DNA of 64,000 bases from Gammaproteobacteria bacterium. Lineage in GTDB: Bacteria > Pseudomonadota > Gammaproteobacteria > Enterobacterales > Alteromonadaceae. Position 1 is the first letter of the stretch. Each line of letters opens with the position of its first letter. This document shows positions 38,072-48,357 of this stretch, in pieces. The stretch spans positions 62,001 to 126,000 of the forward strand of contig JAAEZG010000003.1 of the NCBI GenBank assembly GCA_018222985.1. The letters run 5' to 3'. A program made the position numbers and the translations under genes. The notes beneath the pieces were generated by a model, which was not told the DNA's origin, did no database searches, and worked only from the letters and a program-made list of their open reading frames with translations.

Positions 38072-38571
38072 TATTTGGTGCGTCGAACGTTGGTACGCCG
38101 ATTCATATCGGTGCGCCCTAAGTAATATGAATTCAAGGCGCCGCGCTCAATAAAGTAAGTTGCATTCGCATCAATCGGGTAAGACTCTGCCGATATTTGC
38201 TCCCACACTTGACCATCTGTGGTGACAATAACCAAACGCCCTAAACGATTCTTCGAGTAGCTCTCAATTTGAATGGTCACGCTGTCTGCTTCTGAGTTTG
38301 TACTGTCTTGAATTAACTCGCTGCCAAAACCAGCTGCGGCCGGTGCAACTTGCCGTTCGTTCGCCATGGCGTTACGGGTTGATGCCGAGTTAGTTGCGGC
38401 AACACCTTCGCCAGCCACAACATTGTCAAAACAGACCAAACGCTCAAGTGGGTTGTTAATGCCAGCACAAATAGATAACTGCTCAGTAAGGTCTTGTGCT
38501 TGTGCTGCTGACATCGAGATACTGAAAACACTGATGAGCAGGCCCGCACGAGCAAGAGTATTTTTAATCAT
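38071..38571 (-). CDS. Secreted hypothetical protein between tatC and tatD
   Basis: The protein has 166 residues with a signal peptide (cleavage after AQA, near residue 25). The mature N-terminus has a Cys pair in ICAGINNPLERLVCFDNVVA, a pattern seen in short envelope proteins including some type VI-associated ones. The rest forms probable beta strands (VTIQIESYSKNRLGRLVIVTT), with TDGQVWEQIS and a basic C-terminus. I do not recognise a named family. It is translationally coupled to tatD and 3 bases after tatC, so it belongs to the tat operon here. Confidence 0.75.
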   Translation of the reverse strand: MIKNTLARAGLLISVFSISMSAAQAQDLTEQLSICAGINNPLERLVCFDNVVAGEGVAATNSASTRNAMANERQVAPAAAGFGSELIQDSTNSEADSVTIQIESYSKNRLGRLVIVTTDGQVWEQISAESYPIDANATYFIERGALNSYYLGRTDMNRRTNVRRTK

Positions 38572-38574
38572 TCG

Positions 38575-39309
38575 TTATTCCTGTTGTTCCGGTTCTGTTT
38601 TTGGTTGATAGAAGCTGGCTATAAGCAAACCAAATTCAAATAAAAGCCACATTGGAATTGCTAATAACGTTTGCGAAATAACATCCGGTGGCGTAAGTAG
38701 CATGCCTACAATAAAGGCTATGACGATAATATATGGGCGCTTACGACGCAATGACTCAACGCTCGTGGTGCCGCTCCAACACAACAAAATAATCGCCACG
38801 GGCGTTTCAAAAGCAATACCAAAGGCCATAAAAATAGTCAGCACAAAGTCAAGGTAGCTGGATATATCGGTTGCCACAGTCACCCCTTCAGGGGCGGCCG
38901 CTGCCAAGAAATTAAGCGCCAATGGCAACACCACAAAATAGGCAAATGCAACGCCTGAAAAAAATAGCAAGGTACTGCTGACCAGCAAGGGAACCACTAA
39001 GCGTTTTTCTTTTTTGTACAATCCGGGCGCGATAAATGCCCATAACTGCCACAGCAAATACGGAATCGCAAAGGCTATTGAAACCACAAAGGCAAGTTTA
39101 AACGGGGTAAAAAACGGAGTTGCGACGTCCGTTGCGATCATCGATGTACCCTGCGGCAAGCTGGCGATCATCGGCGCTGCTAACCATTGGTATAGCTGGT
39201 CAGCAAAAGTCGCGGCAATAGCGAAAACTAGCCCTACGGCTATCACGGCATGCAGTAATCGACGACGCAGCTCTAACAGGTGATCAATAAGCGGAGACTG
39301 GCTAGCCAT
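38575..39309 (-). CDS. tatC: Sec-independent protein translocase TatC
   Basis: The protein has 244 residues and six membrane helices. TatC with TatB is the receptor for twin-arginine signal peptides. Conserved stretches are [16 protein letters not shown] near the N-terminus, [15 protein letters not shown] and the FETPVAII region around helix 4. It overlaps tatB by 8 bases. Confidence 0.97.
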   Translation of the reverse strand: MASQSPLIDHLLELRRRLLHAVIAVGLVFAIAATFADQLYQWLAAPMIASLPQGTSMIATDVATPFFTPFKLAFVVSIAFAIPYLLWQLWAFIAPGLYKKEKRLVVPLLVSSTLLFFSGVAFAYFVVLPLALNFLAAAAPEGVTVATDISSYLDFVLTIFMAFGIAFETPVAIILLCWSGTTSVESLRRKRPYIIVIAFIVGMLLTPPDVISQTLLAIPMWLLFEFGLLIASFYQPKTEPEQQE

Positions 39310-39661
39310 TGGTATCAGTATCCGTGGTGTTGCTTGCGTCGGGTTTCTTATTGGTATTAGAGTCAGGTTTGGCGTAAGGCCGCTGCACTTGTGCCGCAGC
39401 TGAGCGTAACTCAGCTACTGAACGTTGCAAATCAGGCGGTAGCTCATCCATGTTCAACTGCTCGGCTTTTTTTAAGTGTTCATGAAGCTCTTTAATGCGT
39501 AGCTCGTGCTTCAACTCGGCCTGCACATTGCTAGAGAATTCACGCACTTTACCAACCCCGCGTTGTAGCGATCGCAAGGCGCCCGGCAAGCGTTCAGGGC
39601 CCAGTACAATGAGCCCCAAAATAGCAATGATAACAAGCTCCCAAAAGCCAATATCAAACAT
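39302..39661 (-). CDS. tatB: Sec-independent protein translocase TatB
   Basis: The protein has 119 residues: an N-terminal membrane helix [20 protein letters not shown], the hinge [10 protein letters not shown], an amphipathic helix and a polar, Asn/Asp/Thr-rich tail. It forms the substrate-binding complex with TatC. The start lies 5 bases downstream of the tatA stop. Confidence 0.95.
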   Translation of the reverse strand: MFDIGFWELVIIAILGLIVLGPERLPGALRSLQRGVGKVREFSSNVQAELKHELRIKELHEHLKKAEQLNMDELPPDLQRSVAELRSAAAQVQRPYAKPDSNTNKKPDASNTTDTDTNG

Positions 39662-39666
39662 AGGGC

Positions 39667-39882
39667 TTATTTATCTTCTGACTTTTTTTCGACGCTTTCG
39701 TTGGTTTTGTTTTGGCTTGCCGAATCTAATTCTTTTGGCTCTTTATCGTCATCACTCACTGACTTTTTAAAACCCTTTACGGCTGAGCCCAAGTCTGAAC
39801 CAATATTGCGGAAGCGTTTGGTGCCAAAAATAAGCACAATAATCACTAATACAACCAGCAACTGCCATACGCTAGGTCCCAT
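39667..39882 (-). CDS. tatA: Sec-independent protein translocase TatA
   Basis: The protein has 71 residues with one N-terminal membrane helix (about 5-20), the hinge [14 protein letters not shown], an amphipathic helix and a charged tail. Oligomers form the protein-conducting part of the Tat pore. The gene order ubiB-tatA-tatB-tatC is conserved. Confidence 0.95.
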   Translation of the reverse strand: MGPSVWQLLVVLVIIVLIFGTKRFRNIGSDLGSAVKGFKKSVSDDDKEPKELDSASQNKTNESVEKKSEDK

Positions 39883-39899
39883 ACATTTACCTCATTTAA

Positions 39900-41543
39900 T
39901 TAATGGCTTCGTCGCCATGCAAATAATCCACTAAGCACCGTTGCTGCGGCACTGCTTGCCACAACCCAAAGGGGTTGTTCGCTAATAAATAACAGCGTTG
40001 TGCTAATTAATAAGCCACTGGTTAATACGCCCCACCACAATGCCTGTGACTGGCGTTGCTGGGTGGCGCGTAATTGCGCCAATAGTTGTTGTTGCGTGCG
40101 GGCCAACGGCCGCTGTTGTTGCAGGTAATCATAAAGCAAGGTTGGCATTTCGGGCAATTTTTCCGCCCAATAGGGCGCATTTTCTTTCACCGACCGCACC
40201 ACCGCGCGCCAACCTAGCTGTTCTTGCATCCAACGTTCTAAAAACGGTTTGGCGGTTTGCCACAAATCAAGTTGGGGGTACAAGGTGCGCCCTAAACCTT
40301 CCACGTACAACAAGGTTTTTTGCAGCAACACTAACTGCGGTTGCACTTCCATTTCGAAACGCCGAGCAGTGTTAAACAAGTTCACCAACACATGTCCAAA
40401 TGAAATATCGGCCAACGGCTTATTAAATATTGGCTCACATACGGTGCGAATAGCAGACTCAAATTCTTCCACATTAATGTGCGACGGCACCCAACCCGAA
40501 TCAACGTGTAGTTCGGCAACTTTGCGATAGTCACGATTGAAAAACGCCAAAAAGTTCTCGGCAAGGTAACGCTTGTCTTCACGGTTTAAAGTGCCAACAA
40601 TGCCGAAATCAATACCTAAATATTGCGGGTCATCTGGGTTTTCGCGTGACACAAAGATATTACCTGGGTGCATATCGGCATGGAAAAAACTATCGCGAAA
40701 TACTTGGGTGAAAAAGACTTCAACGCCGCGTTCCGCGAGTTTCTTCATATTCACGCCAAGGGTCATTAACGTATCGACGTCACTTACCGGAATACCATCA
40801 ATGCGCTCCATGACCATCACATTGTGGCGGCTGTAATCACTGTAAACCGTAGGAATATACAGTAACGGCGAGTTTTCAAAATTGCGCTTCAGTTGAATCG
40901 CGTTACCGGCTTCACGCAGCAGATCAAGCTCATCAAGCAAGGTTTTGCGGTATTCTTTGACAACTTCTTTTGGCTTTAAGCGGCGGCCATCAGGCAAGTG
41001 ACGCGCCAACACGCTGGCCAGGGTTTCCATTAAGCGCAAGTCGGCATCAATAGAGGTGCGAATATCTGGGCGAATGACTTTAATCACGATGTCTTTGCCA
41101 GCATCATCACCCTGCTTCAACCGCGCGGTATGCACTTGGGCAATAGAGGCTGAAGCCAATGGCTGCACCGCAAAGTCGTCAAACGCTTCGTCAATGCTCA
41201 CCAACTCAAGTGCTTTTTCAATGAGTTGTTGCGCTTGTTCGCCCGGAAAGGCTTTCACCCGGTCTTGCAGCACGGCAAGCTCATTGGCAATGTCTGGTGG
41301 CAGCAAGTCGCGCCGAGTTGAGAGCATTTGGCCAAACTTCACCCACACCGGGCCAAGGCTTTCTAGCGCAAGGCGTAAGCGTGCCCCTGCCGGTTTGTCT
41401 TTGTGCTTATTGGGCATCCAAAATAGCGCATAGCGGCCTACCCGAAGGCTCCAAGGCAACCAACGCGCAGGAATAATTTCATCGAGCCCATAGCTCAAAA
41501 ACGTACGAGTAATTTGATAAGCGCGCTGTAACCGAATACTCAC
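39900..41543 (-). CDS. ubiB: Ubiquinone biosynthesis atypical kinase UbiB
   Basis: The protein has 547 residues (E. coli 546). UbiB is a membrane-bound ATPase of the ABC1/ADCK3 family that supports ubiquinone synthesis, possibly by extracting lipid intermediates. The KxGQ motif is in [15 protein letters not shown], the Ala-rich loop in [11 protein letters not shown], and the metal site in [10 protein letters not shown]. Two membrane helices lie at the C-terminus. The start is GTG, overlapping the ubiJ stop (GTGA). Confidence 0.96.
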   Translation of the reverse strand: MSIRLQRAYQITRTFLSYGLDEIIPARWLPWSLRVGRYALFWMPNKHKDKPAGARLRLALESLGPVWVKFGQMLSTRRDLLPPDIANELAVLQDRVKAFPGEQAQQLIEKALELVSIDEAFDDFAVQPLASASIAQVHTARLKQGDDAGKDIVIKVIRPDIRTSIDADLRLMETLASVLARHLPDGRRLKPKEVVKEYRKTLLDELDLLREAGNAIQLKRNFENSPLLYIPTVYSDYSRHNVMVMERIDGIPVSDVDTLMTLGVNMKKLAERGVEVFFTQVFRDSFFHADMHPGNIFVSRENPDDPQYLGIDFGIVGTLNREDKRYLAENFLAFFNRDYRKVAELHVDSGWVPSHINVEEFESAIRTVCEPIFNKPLADISFGHVLVNLFNTARRFEMEVQPQLVLLQKTLLYVEGLGRTLYPQLDLWQTAKPFLERWMQEQLGWRAVVRSVKENAPYWAEKLPEMPTLLYDYLQQQRPLARTQQQLLAQLRATQQRQSQALWWGVLTSGLLISTTLLFISEQPLWVVASSAAATVLSGLFAWRRSH

Positions 41544-42154
41544 GAGGTTTTCCTTTTGTTTACCGCTGCCAGGTTACGCTCAAGCCGATCAACGGCGGCG
41601 CGCAATTGCTGCAACGCTTCGCTAAAACCAGTGAACTCAGCTTGGCTAACCAGTAGCTGCTTTTCTTCCACCAGTACATCGCGAACCCAAGCTTTTTGGT
41701 CTGCCATCGCTTGTTCTAGCCAACGCCGACTGCGCATAAACGCCTGGCTTAAAAAGTGCGCGGGTACATCACCAATGCGCTGTGCTAATTGCTCTTGCCA
41801 GTCAATGTCTAACGCCACAAACAGCTGTGCAAATTGCTGCGCTAGCATGGGGTCGCCTTCAATATCCAGCGCATCGGCCTTAATAAGCCGAGTAATATTG
41901 GCGGTGTCGCGTAGCTCAGGTAGCACCGCTAAACGCGTTATAATGTGGCAATCGACAGGCTCGTTATCAACCCAACTAAAAATTAACTGCTGCGAGCAAA
42001 CCTGCAAGGTAAAGGGTTTCCCCAATTCACTTAAGGTAACGCGCAAACGTTTGTCCGCCAGCTTGTGCAGGCGTGCAGGCGAAGCGTCATCGAGGCTCAG
42101 TAGTTGGTTTGCAAGCGCTTCTGCGGCGGCTGTCGGTAACACGGTAAACAACAT
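41540..42154 (-). CDS. ubiJ: Ubiquinone biosynthesis accessory factor UbiJ
   Basis: The protein has 204 residues. The N-terminal SCP2-type lipid-binding domain (about 15-110) is followed by a helical C-terminus with a predicted coiled coil. UbiJ binds isoprenoid intermediates and organises the soluble Ubi complex. The sequence is poorly conserved and the assignment rests on the domain and on its place between ubiE and ubiB. The start overlaps the ubiE stop by one base (TAATG). Confidence 0.9.
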   Translation of the reverse strand: MLFTVLPTAAAEALANQLLSLDDASPARLHKLADKRLRVTLSELGKPFTLQVCSQQLIFSWVDNEPVDCHIITRLAVLPELRDTANITRLIKADALDIEGDPMLAQQFAQLFVALDIDWQEQLAQRIGDVPAHFLSQAFMRSRRWLEQAMADQKAWVRDVLVEEKQLLVSQAEFTGFSEALQQLRAAVDRLERNLAAVNKRKTS

Positions 42155-42909
42155 TAGAATTTGAACCCACGATGCAGCGCCACAATACCACCAGTTAAAT
42201 TGGTATAGGTAACTTGGTCATAACCCGCTTGTTCCATCATGCCTTTAAGCGTTTCTTGATCTGGGTGCATGCGAATGGACTCGGCCAAATACTGGTAGCT
42301 CTCAGCATCGCCAGCAACCATCTGGCCCATTTTGGGCAAGACATTGAACGAGTAAAAATCGTAAGCTTGGTTTAACAACGGCTGTACTGGTTTTGAAAAC
42401 TCCAATACCAACAGGCGGCCGCCTGGCTTGAGTACACGAAACATCGACTCAAGCGCTTTTTGCTTATCGGTCACATTACGTAAGCCAAACGCAATGGTAA
42501 TAATGTCAAAGCTATCATCGGCAAACGGCAATTCTTCGGCGTTAGCCTGCACATAGCGCACGTTGCCCACAATGCCACGATTACGCAGTTTGTCGCGGCC
42601 AACTTCCAGCATGGCGTCGTTTATATCCGCCAAGACCACTTCGCCAGTTGGGCCCACACGTTTCGAAAACTGCGCAGTTAAGTCACCAGTACCGCCGGCA
42701 ATGTCGAGAACCTTCATGCCCGTACGTACACCACTGCTATCAATGGTGTAACGCTTCCACAAACGGTGAATGCCAAATGACATTAAGTCGTTCATGACGT
42801 CATATTTTTGCGCCACTGAGTTAAAAACATTGGCAACGAGGTTCTGCTTTTCGTTTTTAGCAACCTGCTTGTAGCCAAAATCAATGGTGTCTTGGTTGTT
42901 ATCTTTCAT
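42154..42909 (-). CDS. ubiE: Ubiquinone/menaquinone biosynthesis C-methyltransferase
   Basis: The protein has 251 residues, identical in length to E. coli UbiE. It methylates the ring of 2-polyprenyl-6-methoxybenzoquinol and of demethylmenaquinol using SAM. SAM-binding motif I is [12 protein letters not shown]. The family signatures [18 protein letters not shown] and [13 protein letters not shown] are present. It is first gene of the ubiE-ubiJ-ubiB-tat operon. Confidence 0.97.
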   Translation of the reverse strand: MKDNNQDTIDFGYKQVAKNEKQNLVANVFNSVAQKYDVMNDLMSFGIHRLWKRYTIDSSGVRTGMKVLDIAGGTGDLTAQFSKRVGPTGEVVLADINDAMLEVGRDKLRNRGIVGNVRYVQANAEELPFADDSFDIITIAFGLRNVTDKQKALESMFRVLKPGGRLLVLEFSKPVQPLLNQAYDFYSFNVLPKMGQMVAGDAESYQYLAESIRMHPDQETLKGMMEQAGYDQVTYTNLTGGIVALHRGFKF

Positions 42910-42952
42910 GGTTAAGCCTTTTTGCGCATGTGCGCGCTAGTGTACTACGAAA

Positions 42953-45037
42953 TCATGCTTGGGCGTAGTGGTCTCGCCGCGGCAGCCAACGTTGTATGAG
43001 TGCGTCCGTGGTTTGCGGATAACGCTGCCACAATACCTGTGCCATGTGCTGTACTTGGTCAACAAGGTGGGCGTGTTTCACTAAATCGGCCACTTTCATT
43101 TCCGTTAATCCGGTTTGTTTTTGGCCCAGCAATTCACCCGGCCCGCGCAGCTCCAAATCGCGCTGGGCAATGACAAAGCCGTCACTACTGTCGCGCAGTA
43201 CTGCCAAGCGTTGCGTGGCCGTTTTCGACAGCGGCGAATGGTACAACAACACACAATGGCTTGCTGCAGCACCGCGACCAACCCGACCTCGCAACTGGTG
43301 CAATTGCGCTAAGCCTAAGCGCTCGGGGTTTTCAATAATCATCAGGCTAGCATTAGGTACGTCAACACCCACCTCTATAACCGTGGTTGCCACTAACAAA
43401 TCCAGCTGGTGCGCTTTGAATGCGCTCATCACGGCTTCTTTCTCTTGGCTTTTCAAGCGCCCGTGCACCAGCCCAATACGTAAATTCGGCAAGGCTTCTT
43501 GCAACTGAGTGGCGGTGTCTTCTGCCGCTTGGCACTGCAGTGCCTCCGACTCTTCAATGAGCGTACACACCCAATACGCCTGCAAGCCCTGTTTGGTGCA
43601 CACTTCATGCACCCGCTCAATGACCTGATCACGGCGCGTATCAGGAATCGCCACTGTGGTTACCGGCGTTCGCCCAGGGGGTAATTCGTCAATAATCGAC
43701 GTAGCTAAGTCGGCATAAGCGGTCATCGCCAAGGTTCGTGGAATTGGCGTTGCAGTCATAATCAACTGATGCGGCTGAAAACCTTGGTCAATGCCCTTCT
43801 GGCGCAATTCTAAGCGTTGGTGCACACCAAAACGATGTTGTTCATCAATAATCACTAAAACTAAGTTTTTATAAGTCACTTCGGCCTGAAACAACGCGTG
43901 CGTGCCAACCACTAGCTGTACTTGGCCGGCAGCGATTGCCGCTAAATTTTCAGCACGCTCTTTGGTTTTTTGCTTGCCTGCTAACCACCCCACCTGAATA
44001 CCGAGCGGCTCGAGCCATTGACGAAAGGTTAAGGCGTGCTGTTCAGCCAAAATTTCGGTGGGGGCCATAAGCGCAACTTGGTACCCCTGCCCGATGGCTG
44101 TTAGCGCTGACAGGGCTGCTACGAGGGTCTTTCCCGAGCCGACGTCACCTTGCACCAAGCGCATCATCGGCATGGGTTGCGCAAGGTCCTGCTGTATTTC
44201 AGCCACCACTCGCTGCTGCGCGCCCGTAGGCTGAAATGGCAACTGCGCTAAAAACTCATGCTGCAATTCATTGTTCACGGTTAGTGCGCGCGCTTGGTGG
44301 GCCTGCTTTAGGGCGCGCAACTTTAACAAGCTAAGTTGATGAGCCAGTAGCTCTTCTGCGGCTAAGCGTGTTTGTGCCGGGTGCGTACCTTCCATCAGCT
44401 GCTGCAAACTGACATCAAGCGGCGGCCGATGCAAAGTACGAATAGCTTGCGCTAGGCTAATACCTCCGGGCTGTAATTCAGCGGGCAGAAGCTCAGGCAA
44501 CGCTTGTTCATTCAAGTAGGTAAGTGCTTGCTCACTTAGTTTTCTAAGTAGGGCTTGCTGCACCCCTTCGGTGGCTGGGTAAACGGGGGTGAGCGCCTCT
44601 TCGCCTAACACCGGCGCCTCGCCCTCAATAATTTTGTATTCCGGATGAATCATGTCGGGGCCACTTAGCCCGCGACGTGCTTCACCAAATAATTGTAGCC
44701 GTGTACCTTGCGCAAATTGCTTTAACTGCGCGGCAGAAAACTGGAAGAACACCAAATTAAGCACGCCACTCGCATCGCGCACGCGCACTTTGAGCATACG
44801 CCTGCGCCCATAGGCAACTTCAGCTTTCAGCACTTCGGCAATCACGGTCGCACTGGTGCCCGGTTGCAACGCGGCAATAGGGTAAATACGCGAACGGTCT
44901 TCATAACGCAGGGGCAGGTGTAGCAATACATCTTGCACATTCGCCAAACCGAGCTTTTCTTCAAGCTTGATTTGTAGCTTTGGCCCAACACCTTTTAGGG
45001 TGCTAAGCGGAATGCGATGAAGACCGTCCGTTGTCAT
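42953..45037 (-). CDS. recG: ATP-dependent DNA helicase RecG
   Basis: The protein has 694 residues from the ATG at 45037, which overlaps the trmH stop as ATGA; a longer frame would start inside trmH. RecG remodels stalled forks and branched DNA. The N-terminal wedge/OB domain is followed by Walker A VQGDVGSGKTLVA, the DEQH box (VIIDEQHRFGVHQR), TATPIPRTLA, and the TRG-type C-terminus QLRGRVGRG. Confidence 0.96.
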   Translation of the reverse strand: MTTDGLHRIPLSTLKGVGPKLQIKLEEKLGLANVQDVLLHLPLRYEDRSRIYPIAALQPGTSATVIAEVLKAEVAYGRRRMLKVRVRDASGVLNLVFFQFSAAQLKQFAQGTRLQLFGEARRGLSGPDMIHPEYKIIEGEAPVLGEEALTPVYPATEGVQQALLRKLSEQALTYLNEQALPELLPAELQPGGISLAQAIRTLHRPPLDVSLQQLMEGTHPAQTRLAAEELLAHQLSLLKLRALKQAHQARALTVNNELQHEFLAQLPFQPTGAQQRVVAEIQQDLAQPMPMMRLVQGDVGSGKTLVAALSALTAIGQGYQVALMAPTEILAEQHALTFRQWLEPLGIQVGWLAGKQKTKERAENLAAIAAGQVQLVVGTHALFQAEVTYKNLVLVIIDEQHRFGVHQRLELRQKGIDQGFQPHQLIMTATPIPRTLAMTAYADLATSIIDELPPGRTPVTTVAIPDTRRDQVIERVHEVCTKQGLQAYWVCTLIEESEALQCQAAEDTATQLQEALPNLRIGLVHGRLKSQEKEAVMSAFKAHQLDLLVATTVIEVGVDVPNASLMIIENPERLGLAQLHQLRGRVGRGAAASHCVLLYHSPLSKTATQRLAVLRDSSDGFVIAQRDLELRGPGELLGQKQTGLTEMKVADLVKHAHLVDQVQHMAQVLWQRYPQTTDALIQRWLPRRDHYAQA

Positions 45038-45720
45038 CTTTTGGCGCTCCGAATTTGCTGCCACCAAGTGTCATCGGCAGCAATTTGCCCATCGCTATCT
45101 AAGCTTGGGTACGGAATGTTGTTTAAGCGGCATAAGCGCGCAAAAATAGGGTGACCACCTTCAAATAGCACGCGTTCGCGTTCTTGGGCGCTTAACGTCG
45201 GTTGTTGATACATTCCCGCCGCATCGCGTTGACGCTGGGCTTCATACAATATGACAGCCGCCGCAACAGAAACATTCAACGACTCGGCCATACCTACCAT
45301 AGGAATAATAATTTCGTGATCAGCAGCAGCAATGGCTTCAGGGGTAACCCCTCGGCGTTCTTGCCCCATGATGATTGCCGTCGGTTTGGTGTAATCAATA
45401 GCGCGAAAATCAACGGCTTGGTCAGATAAATTGGTGACTAAAACCTGCTTACCTTCGCTTCGCAATTGCTCAATGCACGGGGTTAAGCCATCATGATGAT
45501 GTACTTTCACCCACTTTTCACTGCCTACGGCGGCACCTCGCGTGAGACGAAAATGGCGCTCATACCAAATGGCATGCACATCGTGAATACCCACCGCATC
45601 GGCGGTGCGCACCAAAGCAGCAAGGTTATGATTTTTGTGGACACTCTCTAAACACAACGTAAGATCGCTCTGGCGCTGGTCCAGAAGTTTAGAGATACGT
45701 GCGAAGCGTTCCGGCGACAT
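45034..45720 (-). CDS. trmH: tRNA (guanosine(18)-2'-O)-methyltransferase
   Basis: TrmH (SpoU) methylates the ribose of G18 in the tRNA D-loop. The 228-residue protein is of the SPOUT class with a trefoil knot. Motif 1 is in NHNLAALVRTADAVGIHDV with the catalytic Arg, motif 2 IIMGQERRGVTPEA, and motif 3 IIIPMVGMAESLNVSVAAA. It is translationally coupled to recG. In E. coli the pair directly follows spoT, but here it does not. Confidence 0.95.
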   Translation of the reverse strand: MSPERFARISKLLDQRQSDLTLCLESVHKNHNLAALVRTADAVGIHDVHAIWYERHFRLTRGAAVGSEKWVKVHHHDGLTPCIEQLRSEGKQVLVTNLSDQAVDFRAIDYTKPTAIIMGQERRGVTPEAIAAADHEIIIPMVGMAESLNVSVAAAVILYEAQRQRDAAGMYQQPTLSAQERERVLFEGGHPIFARLCRLNNIPYPSLDSDGQIAADDTWWQQIRSAKR

Positions 45721-45766
45721 GTACTATTCCAATTTAATATCTATCACTTAAGGCAAGTATAACGGC

Positions 45767-46408
45767 ATGCGAGAGTTATCCATAGTGTTTAGCCACCCCG
45801 ATTTTTATGTGCTGAATAAACCGGCTGGGGCCCCCATGCACGCTAACGATAACGAGCTTGGTGTGGTTCAGCAACTTAGCGAACAATTGCATGAACCGCT
45901 TTGGCCAATACATCGGCTAGACACGCCAACCTCGGGCGCTTTGCTTATTGGCCGCAATCAGCACGCCGCAGCCGCCTTAAGTGGCTTGTTTGCACACCGG
46001 ACTATTCACAAAACCTACCTTGCCATTTGTGCCGGTAAGCCGAAGAAAAAACAAGGCCTTATTAGCGGCGACATGCAAAAAGTACGACGCGGCAATTGGC
46101 GCCTACTGCACAGCCAAGAAAACCCCGCACAAACACGCTTTACCAGTTTTTCATTAAAGCCGGGCTACCGTTACTATGTGCTCAAACCGACCACTGGGCG
46201 CACCCATCAGCTACGGGTTGCTTTAAAGAGCATTGGCGTACCGATATGCGGCGACACCCGCTACGGAGGCGAAAGCGCTGAACACCTGCACTTGCATGCT
46301 TGGAAATTACAGTTTGAATACGCCAATGAGGTGTTCGATATAACCGTACCTTGGCCAACATATGAACACTTCGCCGATTTACCTACTGCTCTCGAAGTAG
46401 GAGGTTGA
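45767..46408 (+). CDS. RluA-family pseudouridine synthase (TIGR01621-like)
   Basis: The protein has 213 residues with a single catalytic domain and no S4 domain. The active-site motif is HRLDTPTSGALL, with catalytic Asp near residue 48. Further family motifs are KPKKKQGLISGDM and GRTHQLRVALKS. The opening VFSHPDFYVLNKPAG and overall length match the TIGR01621 group found in marine gammaproteobacteria, whose RNA target is not known to me. TruC is the alternative. Confidence 0.88.
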   Translation: MRELSIVFSHPDFYVLNKPAGAPMHANDNELGVVQQLSEQLHEPLWPIHRLDTPTSGALLIGRNQHAAAALSGLFAHRTIHKTYLAICAGKPKKKQGLISGDMQKVRRGNWRLLHSQENPAQTRFTSFSLKPGYRYYVLKPTTGRTHQLRVALKSIGVPICGDTRYGGESAEHLHLHAWKLQFEYANEVFDITVPWPTYEHFADLPTALEVGG

Positions 46409-46528
46409 TTGTTTTTTAGCCAACCCGCTCCGTTTAAAGCGACTTTACACATTGACATTCATTCTAACTCTCGCTAAACCTAACCGCTCAGAATGTGTGT
46501 TTTTTAAAAGCAACGTTAGGGAGTTGTT

Positions 46529-47041
46529 ATGACTCAAAAATTAATGTTCATACTTACTTTGATACTTCTGTTAGCTTCTTCTGTTACAAGCTCACAAGCA
46601 GGCGAACTTAACATAGACGAGAAATCACAAGCTTCAACTCAAGCAGCCTCATTGAAACTCGACTTCGGCTATGATGGAGAGTTGTTCACAAATATCATCG
46701 CTAATGCCTTTGTTGGGCATCCAATGAGTCTCTATCTAAGCCATCCAAACTCACAAAACGAGTATAAAGTTGAAGTGCTTATTAATCTTTTTGAACACTC
46801 GGGAAAAACGGCTGCAAAAGTATACTTATCATTTCATAAAAAATTGTATGATTCATGGGAAAACGAACGGGCGATTGAAGCATCGCTTTATCTGAATGAC
46901 ACCTCCAGCTTCTCTATTTCAGATGCTAGTGACAACCATCTTATTGAAGGGCAGCTCACCGTCTCGGCGTACAGCGGAAAATTACCCGAAGGTGCTTCGA
47001 CAAATGCAGAATATGATAACTTGACAACTATGACTCAATAG
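46529..47041 (+). CDS. Orphan secreted protein of unknown function
   Basis: The protein has 170 residues with a clear signal peptide (hydrophobic LMFILTLILLLASS, cleavage after SQA near residue 24). The mature part is probably beta-rich (SLKLDFGYDGELF, KVEVLINLFEHS, EGQLTVSAYSG) and has no cysteines. AGGGAG precedes the ATG. The gene looks more AT-rich and has different codon use from its neighbours, suggesting recent acquisition. I recognise no family. It is followed 23 bases later by the M20 gene. Confidence 0.7.
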   Translation: MTQKLMFILTLILLLASSVTSSQAGELNIDEKSQASTQAASLKLDFGYDGELFTNIIANAFVGHPMSLYLSHPNSQNEYKVEVLINLFEHSGKTAAKVYLSFHKKLYDSWENERAIEASLYLNDTSSFSISDASDNHLIEGQLTVSAYSGKLPEGASTNAEYDNLTTMTQ

Positions 47042-47064
47042 TCCTGCTACAAAAGGTAATCGCC

Positions 47065-48357
47065 ATGAAATATTCTTTAATCAGCTTGGCTCTTCTCACC
47101 GCAACGAGTTTAACAGCCGGCGCTGCCAAGGCCGAATCAGCCGTTCGAATTAACGCCGAGCTAGAACAGAAAGTTATTGAATGGCGCCGCGACTTACACC
47201 AACACCCCGAGCTAAGTAATCGTGAATTTCGTACCGCAAAAGTTGTTGCCGAGCACCTTGAAGCGCTTGGCTTAGAAGTACAAACCGGCGTTGCACATAC
47301 CGGTGTGGTGGGCTTACTTAAGGGCGCTAAACCAGGCCCCACTATTGCCTTGCGCGCTGATATGGATGCCCTGCCAGTCACCGAACTTACCGATGTGCCC
47401 TTTGCCTCAAAAGCCGTTTCAGAGTACCGCGGCAAAGAAGTTGGCGTCATGCATGCCTGCGGTCATGACTTGCACGTGGCGATGCTGATGGGCGCAGCTG
47501 AGCAACTTGCTACCATGCGTGATCAACTGGCCGGTAACGTGGTATTTATCTTTCAACCCGCCGAGGAAGGCGCGCCAGCTGGTGAAGAAGGCGGTGCTGA
47601 ACTCATGCTCAAAGAAGGCATGTTCAAACAATACCAACCAGAAGCAGTATTCGGTATTCACGTGTGGTCGGCAGGCAACACCGGACAAATTGGTTACCGC
47701 GAAGGCCCACTTATGGCCTCGTCTGATCGCTTTGAAATTAATGTCAAAGGCCGCCAAACTCACGGCTCGCGCCCATGGGGCGGGGTTGATCCCATTGTGG
47801 CCGCAGGCCAAATTATTAGCAACACGCAAAGCATTGTCTCGCGCCAAGTGGACATTACCAAAGCGCCCGCTGTGGTTAGCTTCGGTATTGTTGAAGGCGG
47901 CGTGCGCAACAACATTATTCCCGATGAAGTGTACTTAGAAGGCACCATTCGTAATTTCGACATGGGCAACCGCGCACAAATTTTTGAGAACCTGAAAACC
48001 ACCGCAGAAATGACCGCCAAAGCCAGCGGCGCTGAAGCTCACGTGCACATTGACGAAGGCTATCCAGTAACTATTAACAACCCCGAACTAACACGCCAAA
48101 TGCTACCCACTATGCAGCGCGTAGCAGGCGCTGACAACGTGAAAGTAAACGCGCTCGTCACCGGTGCCGAAGACTTCTCGTTTTATGCGCTTGAAGTACC
48201 CGGCTTGTTTGTCTTCTTAGGCATTACCCCTGAAGGTCAAAACCCAGCCGAAGCGCCAAGCAACCATTCGCCGTACTTTTATGCCGACGAAGAGGCCTTA
48301 AAAACCGGCACTGAGCTTTATGTGAATTGGGTGTTTGATTACGCTAAAGCCCATTAA
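47065..48357 (+). CDS. Secreted M20-family amidohydrolase
   Basis: The protein has 430 residues with a signal peptide (cleavage near AAKAES, about residue 23). It has the M20D amidohydrolase fold with metal ligands in RADMDALPV, HACGHDLHVAM and EEGAPAGEEGGAELML and the second His in GAEDFSFYA. Relatives hydrolyse N-acyl amino acids, hippurate-like amides or dipeptides; this one would act in the periplasm. Its last codons form half of a palindrome shared with the convergent ligase gene, which it overlaps by 4 bases. Confidence 0.9.
   Translation: MKYSLISLALLTATSLTAGAAKAESAVRINAELEQKVIEWRRDLHQHPELSNREFRTAKVVAEHLEALGLEVQTGVAHTGVVGLLKGAKPGPTIALRADMDALPVTELTDVPFASKAVSEYRGKEVGVMHACGHDLHVAMLMGAAEQLATMRDQLAGNVVFIFQPAEEGAPAGEEGGAELMLKEGMFKQYQPEAVFGIHVWSAGNTGQIGYREGPLMASSDRFEINVKGRQTHGSRPWGGVDPIVAAGQIISNTQSIVSRQVDITKAPAVVSFGIVEGGVRNNIIPDEVYLEGTIRNFDMGNRAQIFENLKTTAEMTAKASGAEAHVHIDEGYPVTINNPELTRQMLPTMQRVAGADNVKVNALVTGAEDFSFYALEVPGLFVFLGITPEGQNPAEAPSNHSPYFYADEEALKTGTELYVNWVFDYAKAH

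Noticed and set aside
41556-42164. A 202-codon open frame antisense to ubiJ
   Set aside because: Ser/Cys/Arg-rich composition is typical of a frame opposite a real gene; ubiJ is supported by domain and gene order.
42910-42952. Palindrome GCGCATGTGCGC as a terminator downstream of recG
   Set aside because: The stem is short with a tiny loop and no T-tract follows it on the transcribed minus strand.
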